Source: Candidatus Kapaibacterium sp. | GTDB lineage: Bacteria; Bacteroidota; Ignavibacteria; Kapaibacteriales; UBA2268 | Direction of reading: 5' to 3' | Assembly: GCA_028691175.1 (NCBI GenBank) | Contig: JAQUZU010000061.1 | Coordinates: forward strand, 1-10,057 | Length of the DNA stretch: 10,057 bases | Shown here: positions 6,537-10,057 of the stretch, one piece after another | Numbering within the stretch: position 1 is the stretch's first letter | Layout: every line of letters begins with the position of its first letter | Notes under the pieces: generated by a model | Seen by the model: the letters and a program-made list of their open reading frames with translations, nothing else | Databases searched by the model: none | What the model was told of the DNA's origin: nothing | Translations under genes and position numbers: made by a program

Positions 6537-7305
6537 AAGCGATATTTCCTGGCTGAGCCTTGCGTTTGGCTCGCTCTCGCTAATTATCCCGATTTTGATA
6601 TTTCAGTATTATCGTACCGGTTTGAATAAACAGTTGCTTTACAGTTTCGGACGAATAATTGTTCAATTGCTGTTTGTCGGAGTATATTTGCAATATCTTT
6701 TCAATTTGGACTCGATGATAGTAAATTTTGCTTGGGTTCTGATTATGATGTTTGCGGCAGCTTTGACAATTGTTAAGCGGAGCGAACTCAAGCGTAAAAC
6801 CTTTATTTTGCCGGTGATTTATGGTATTTGTGGCGATTTAGCGATTAACTTAGTGCTATATATTTTCATCGTGATGTCGCCGGAAAAATTTCTGACGGCA
6901 CGAATTATGATTCCGATTATCGGCATGGTAGTAGGCAATTGCATTACGAATACAATTATTTCGCTGCGGTCTTTCATGAAGATATTAGTTTCGGACGAAA
7001 ATCGCTATCGTTACAGATTGATGGCCGGAGCAACCAGAAGCGAAGCCCTCAGGCCAATAATCGCAGAGGCATTGCGGACATCTTTTGCTCCGAAACTTGC
7101 CTCGGACGCGACAGTAGGATTGATTTGGCTTCCCGGAATGATGACGGGACAAATTCTCGGCGGAAGCGATCCGCTAATCGCTATTAAATATCAGATTTTA
7201 ATATTAGTTACGATTTTTGTCGGAGGCGTGATTACTTCGTTCATCAGTCTTAATTATTGCAAGCGACTTTTGTTTGATAAAAACGACAATTTGCAGATAC
7301 AATAA
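6529..7305 (+). CDS. fetB: UPF0014/FetB-family ABC transporter permease
   Basis: A 258-residue integral membrane protein of the UPF0014 (FetB, formerly YbbM) family, close to the 259 residues of E. coli FetB. About seven hydrophobic segments are visible. Family hallmarks are F-G-R-I-I-V-Q-L-L-F-V-G near residue 45, M-I-P-I-I-G-M-V-V-G-N in the middle, M-A-G-A-T-R-S-E-A (165-173), which resembles the EAA coupling loop of importer permeases, and L-P-G-M-M-T-G-Q-I-L-G-G (201-212). The chosen ATG at 6529 has GAGGAG (6515-6520) upstream and overlaps the ATPase gene by 8 bases; the frame's earlier start at 6484 is inside the ATPase and would add 15 polar residues. No substrate-binding protein gene is adjacent. 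E. coli FetAB is linked to iron export, but substrate and direction in this organism are unknown; the nearby thiamine receptor raises another possibility. Confidence 0.92.
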   Translation: MPESDISWLSLAFGSLSLIIPILIFQYYRTGLNKQLLYSFGRIIVQLLFVGVYLQYLFNLDSMIVNFAWVLIMMFAAALTIVKRSELKRKTFILPVIYGICGDLAINLVLYIFIVMSPEKFLTARIMIPIIGMVVGNCITNTIISLRSFMKILVSDENRYRYRLMAGATRSEALRPIIAEALRTSFAPKLASDATVGLIWLPGMMTGQILGGSDPLIAIKYQILILVTIFVGGVITSFISLNYCKRLLFDKNDNLQIQ

Positions 7306-7324
7306 ATAAAAACGGTTTACGTCA

Positions 7325-7345
7325 ATATTATATTACAAATAATAT
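7325..7345. promoter_or_regulatory. Perfect 7-bp inverted repeat upstream of the AraC regulator
   Basis: ATATTAT (7325-7331) and ATAATAT (7339-7345) are exact inverted copies separated by 7 bases, ending 15 bases before the ATG at 7361. The position overlaps the expected promoter or early leader, so it could be an operator (possibly autoregulatory) or a short RNA hairpin. Because it is made only of A and T, chance occurrence is possible. Confidence 0.35.
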
Positions 7346-7360
7346 ACAGTGGCAAAAACA

Positions 7361-8251
7361 ATGATTCAAAGCATAGAAAATTTTTTGGCCTCTATTAAGC
7401 GCACGGAAGCACCTGCATCTTACGTAAAAGGAACAGAATTTTTCGATTTTATTAGCACATCGTGCCAAGCCGGAAAAACTACATTCAGTTACCGCGACTT
7501 CTATAAAATTTCGCTGATAACAGATACCGGAAAATTATTCTATGCCGACAAATGGATATTGATTGACCGTCCGGCAATTATGTTTTCGAATCCGTTGATC
7601 CCATACGCTGTGGAAGCAATTTCACCCGGCAAAGAGCAAGGCTGTTTTTGTATTTTCAATGATTTGTTTCTCGCCGGCGACGGAATTTCGCAATCATTAA
7701 GAAATTCACCACTTTTTGATATTGCCCAAGAACGGGTTTATTTCCTCGACAAAAAATGCTTCGACGATTGTCGCTATATTTTCGAGAAAATCAAGGCTGA
7801 AATGTCGCAAGATTATCCGACTAAATACGACGTCTTGCGTTCGTATCTGATAATTTTGGTTCGCGAGGCTCTACGCATGAAAGACCAGAGTAAATATACC
7901 TCGCATCGCAATTCGTCCCAGCGAATCGCAGAATTATTCCTTACTTTGTTAGAACGGCAATTTCCCATAAGTAACGAATTATCTCCAATGCCGCTACGCT
8001 CTGCAGCCGATTTTGCAGACAGGCTCTCGGTACATGTAAATCATCTGAATCGCGTACTAAAAGCAGTTACCGGACGTACTACCAGCGAACTTATTCAAAG
8101 TCGCATTACACGTGAAGGCGTGCAACTATTGCAACACTCTGATTATCCAATCGCAAATATTGGTTATGCTCTTGGGTTTGACCAACCAAGTTCATTTACC
8201 AACTTTATAAAAAAGCATACCGGAATTGCCCCATCGGAATATAGAAGATAA
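7361..8251 (+). CDS. AraC-family transcriptional regulator
   Basis: A 296-residue DNA-binding regulator. The C-terminal part holds the two helix-turn-helix units of the AraC/XylS family: the first around residues 215-240 (A-A-D-F-A-D-R-L-S-V-H-V-N-H-L-N-R), the second around 262-296, ending I-G-Y-A-L-G-F-D-Q-P-S-S-F and T-G-I-A-P-S-E-Y-R-R, which is the family's closing signature. The N-terminal ~160 residues look like a cupin-type sensing domain (Y-R-D-F-Y-K-I-S-L-I-T) with no recognisable ligand site. A GTG at 7349 in the same frame would add four residues; neither start has a Shine-Dalgarno sequence and the ATG is preferred with little certainty. It lies just upstream of the aldo/keto reductase genes on the same strand, and such regulators often control adjacent oxidoreductases, so that operon is the likeliest target. 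The inducer is unknown. Confidence 0.93.
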   Translation: MIQSIENFLASIKRTEAPASYVKGTEFFDFISTSCQAGKTTFSYRDFYKISLITDTGKLFYADKWILIDRPAIMFSNPLIPYAVEAISPGKEQGCFCIFNDLFLAGDGISQSLRNSPLFDIAQERVYFLDKKCFDDCRYIFEKIKAEMSQDYPTKYDVLRSYLIILVREALRMKDQSKYTSHRNSSQRIAELFLTLLERQFPISNELSPMPLRSAADFADRLSVHVNHLNRVLKAVTGRTTSELIQSRITREGVQLLQHSDYPIANIGYALGFDQPSSFTNFIKKHTGIAPSEYRR

Positions 8252-8281
8252 AAATTCTTATTTGCTTCAAGGAATGATTGA

Positions 8282-8303
8282 TTTGAACAAGTAATTGTTT
8301 GAA
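8282..8303 (+). promoter_or_regulatory. Candidate activator site: TTTGAA direct repeats upstream of the redox operon
   Basis: TTTGAA occurs at 8282-8287 and again at 8298-8303, with a small inverted repeat AACAA-GTAA-TTGTT (8286-8299) between them. This sits about 45-65 bases before the predicted transcription start of the aldo/keto reductase, a usual place for an AraC-type activator. The repeats are short and AT-rich, so the call is tentative. Confidence 0.25.
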
Positions 8304-8332
8304 TTGCGTTTTATTTTGTTGACTTTTTACGG

Positions 8333-8340
8333 TATTTTTG
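8333..8340 (+). promoter_or_regulatory. Candidate -7 element of the aldo/keto reductase promoter
   Basis: TATTTTTG (8333-8340) matches the Bacteroidota -7 consensus TANNTTTG exactly. Nineteen bases upstream the -33 position reads TTTA (8310-8313) rather than TTTG. The predicted start near 8346 would give a leader of about 25 bases before the ATG at 8371. A weak -33 element would fit a promoter needing an activator. Confidence 0.5.
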
Positions 8341-8370
8341 TAATTGGAAATAACAACAAAGGACAGGTTT

Positions 8371-9771
8371 ATGGAGAATAAAGAAAAGAAAAATTTAGAC
8401 AGACGTCACTTCCTCCGTACATTAGGCGTTGCCGGCGGCACTGCTATATTTGCAGGTTGTGGAAGTAAAAATCCGGCTCAAGAAGCAAACTCTACGGAAG
8501 CGCCACAAACACCTATTCCAACCGACAAGATGACATATCGCACCACCCCAACATCCGGCGACAAAGTTTCGATTTTGGGATATGGCTGCATGCGCTATCC
8601 GACTGTAAAAGGAACAAGTGCGCGCGAAAATGACGCAGAAATTGATCAAGCAGCAGTAAATGCGTCAATTGATTTTGCACTTAAACACGGTGTAAATTAT
8701 TTCGATACTGCTCCGACATATTGCAAAGGAAAATCCGAGCACGCCACGGGAATTGCACTTTCGCGACATCCGCGCAAAGACTATTTTATTGCGACAAAGC
8801 TTTCGAACTTTGCTCCGGATTGTTGGAGTCGCGAGGCTTCGCTTGCCATGTATTATAATTCATTTAAAGAATTGCAAGTCGATTATATCGATTACATGCT
8901 CCTTCACGGAATCGGAATGGGCGGCATGGAAGCTCTTCACGGTCGCTATCTCGATAACGGCGTTCTCGATTTTTTGCTTAAAGAACGTGAAGCCGGACGC
9001 ATTCGCAATTTAGGATTTTCATATCACGGCGAAATCGAAGTTTTCGATTATTTGCTCTCAACAGATATCAAGTGGGATTTTGTGCAGATTCAGTTAAATT
9101 ACGTCGACTGGAAACATGCAAAAGATATTAATCCGTACAATACAAACGCAGAATATCTATATAACGAATTAGAAAAGCGGAATATTCCGGCAGTAATCAT
9201 GGAACCGCTACTGGGCGGAAGCCTTGCAAGGCTGGACGACAATAGTACCCGCACTCTCAAAGAGCGTGACCCGCAAGCAAGTGTGGCATCTTGGGCGTTT
9301 CGTTTTGCCGGCTCTAAACCTAATATATTAACAGTATTAAGCGGAATGACTTTCATGGAACATCTCGAAGATAATCTTCGAACATATTGCCCGCTAAAGC
9401 CACTTAATAACGACGAATATAAAATGCTTGAAAACATTGCGACCAGGTATGCAAATTATCCGTTAATTCCATGCACTAACTGCAAGTATTGTATGCCGTG
9501 TCCATACGGATTAAATATTCCGGCTATATTTACTCACTATAATAAGTGTATAAATGAAGGCAACTTCCCTGATAATCCGAAAAGCAAAAGTTATGCAGAT
9601 GCACGCCGAATATTTCTACTCGGAATGGACAGAAGCGTACCAAAACTGCGCCAGGCAAATCATTGCATAAATTGCGGGAAGTGCCTCGAACACTGTCCGC
9701 AAGGAATAGAAATCAACAAACAAATGCGTAAAATTGACGAATTTACAGAACAATTAAAGCAAAACGCATAA
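8371..9771 (+). CDS. Tat-exported lipoprotein aldo/keto reductase with two C-terminal [4Fe-4S] motifs
   Basis: A 466-residue oxidoreductase. The N-terminus carries a twin-arginine signal (D-R-R-H-F-L-R, residues 10-16), a hydrophobic stretch and I-F-A-G-C with lipidation candidate C30, so it should be exported folded and membrane-anchored. The aldo/keto reductase barrel follows, with the full catalytic tetrad D112 and Y117 (Y-F-D-T-A-P-T-Y), K143 (A-T-K-L) and H179 (L-L-H-G). The C-terminus has C368-x2-C371-x2-C374-x2-C377-P and C432-x2-C435-x2-C438-x3-C442-P, a ferredoxin-like pair of cluster motifs as in COG1453 proteins. Export argues against a diffusible NADPH-dependent role; electrons may come from or go to the Fe-S clusters and the membrane partner encoded next. 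The ATG at 8371 follows AAAGGACAG and sits directly before the Tat signal; a TTG at 8344 is less likely. The carbonyl substrate is unknown. Confidence 0.92.
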   Translation: MENKEKKNLDRRHFLRTLGVAGGTAIFAGCGSKNPAQEANSTEAPQTPIPTDKMTYRTTPTSGDKVSILGYGCMRYPTVKGTSARENDAEIDQAAVNASIDFALKHGVNYFDTAPTYCKGKSEHATGIALSRHPRKDYFIATKLSNFAPDCWSREASLAMYYNSFKELQVDYIDYMLLHGIGMGGMEALHGRYLDNGVLDFLLKEREAGRIRNLGFSYHGEIEVFDYLLSTDIKWDFVQIQLNYVDWKHAKDINPYNTNAEYLYNELEKRNIPAVIMEPLLGGSLARLDDNSTRTLKERDPQASVASWAFRFAGSKPNILTVLSGMTFMEHLEDNLRTYCPLKPLNNDEYKMLENIATRYANYPLIPCTNCKYCMPCPYGLNIPAIFTHYNKCINEGNFPDNPKSKSYADARRIFLLGMDRSVPKLRQANHCINCGKCLEHCPQGIEINKQMRKIDEFTEQLKQNA

Positions 9772-9780
9772 GGAGCAATC

Positions 9781-10057
9781 ATGTTAAAAAAAATCAGAAT
9801 TTCGCTTGCAATTGTCTTCTTTTTAGGGACAACACTGCTGTTTTTAGATTTTACCGGCTCTATTCACGCGTATCTCGGCTGGATGGCGAAAGTACAATTT
9901 TTGCCCTCACTGCTTGCTCTTAATGTTGGCGTAGTCATTGCTTTGCTTGCATTAACCGCATTATTCGGCCGCGTATATTGCTCGGTAATTTGTCCGCTCG
10001 GCGTAATGCAAGACGTATTTTCCCGCATCGGCGGCAAATTTAAGAAAAATCGCTTCA
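9781..10057 (+). CDS. NapH/CcoG-like membrane [4Fe-4S] protein, 3' end cut by window edge
   Basis: The first 92 residues of a membrane iron-sulfur protein are visible. A first hydrophobic helix (about residues 7-24) is followed by a periplasmic loop and a second helix (about 43-62), then G-R-V-Y-C-S-V-I-C-P-L-G-V-M-Q-D. This G-R-x-Y-C-x3-C-P-L-G motif is the signature of the NapH/NosR/CcoG group of electron-transfer membrane proteins, which usually carry ferredoxin clusters further on. The ATG lies 9 bases after the stop of the aldo/keto reductase gene, and the Shine-Dalgarno AAGGAG (9770-9775) overlaps that stop, so the two genes are very likely co-transcribed and coupled. A role passing electrons between the membrane and the anchored aldo/keto reductase is inferred. 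The missing C-terminal part prevents a finer assignment. Confidence 0.85.
   Translation, partial: MLKKIRISLAIVFFLGTTLLFLDFTGSIHAYLGWMAKVQFLPSLLALNVGVVIALLALTALFGRVYCSVICPLGVMQDVFSRIGGKFKKNRF

Noticed and set aside
9099..9437. A 112-codon antisense frame inside the aldo/keto reductase gene
   Set aside because: The sense strand encodes a complete enzyme with conserved residues; the antisense frame shows no domain or start signal.

Overview
The window most likely comes from a member of the Bacteroidota (Bacteroidales-like). The base composition is AT-rich. The genes are types common in that phylum: an FHS-family sugar/H+ symporter beside a ROK kinase, a group 4 glycosyltransferase of the 'ATQSG' subgroup, a large TonB-dependent receptor, an AraC regulator, and a Tat-lipoprotein aldo/keto reductase with ferredoxin clusters. 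One promoter matches the phylum-specific form TTTG-N20-TANNTTTG exactly, and most starts have only weak Shine-Dalgarno sequences. No rRNA, tRNA, CRISPR array, insertion sequence or phage gene was seen. The phylum assignment is inferred from gene content and promoter form.

Layout. On the minus strand, 1-1734 holds a sugar uptake pair: an FHS/GluP-like MFS transporter (352-1734) followed, with an 11-base overlap, by a ROK sugar kinase cut by the left edge (1-362). A 116-base divergent gap separates it from a plus-strand glycosyltransferase (1851-2972). Next comes the most informative block: a consensus promoter (2977-3008), a TPP (thiamine pyrophosphate) riboswitch aptamer (about 3012-3112), a long structured leader to 3343 ending in a hairpin that can mask the ribosome binding site, and an 807-residue TonB-dependent outer-membrane receptor (3344-5767) closed by a strong intrinsic terminator (5790-5822). 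The riboswitch implies the receptor takes up thiamine or a related compound.

After the terminator, 5904-7305 encodes a two-gene ABC transporter (ATPase, then a UPF0014/FetB-type permease overlapping by 8 bases). It is either an independent FetAB-like system or, speculatively, the inner-membrane partner of the receptor. A single AraC-family regulator (7361-8251) follows, preceded by a 7-bp palindrome. The last block (8371 to the right edge) is a probable redox operon: a Tat-exported lipoprotein aldo/keto reductase with two C-terminal [4Fe-4S] motifs, then nine bases later a NapH/CcoG-like membrane iron-sulfur protein cut by the edge.

The main points for a second look are the thiamine-responsive outer-membrane receptor with its unusually long leader, the identity of its inner-membrane partner, and the membrane-linked aldo/keto reductase and Fe-S pair next to an AraC regulator.
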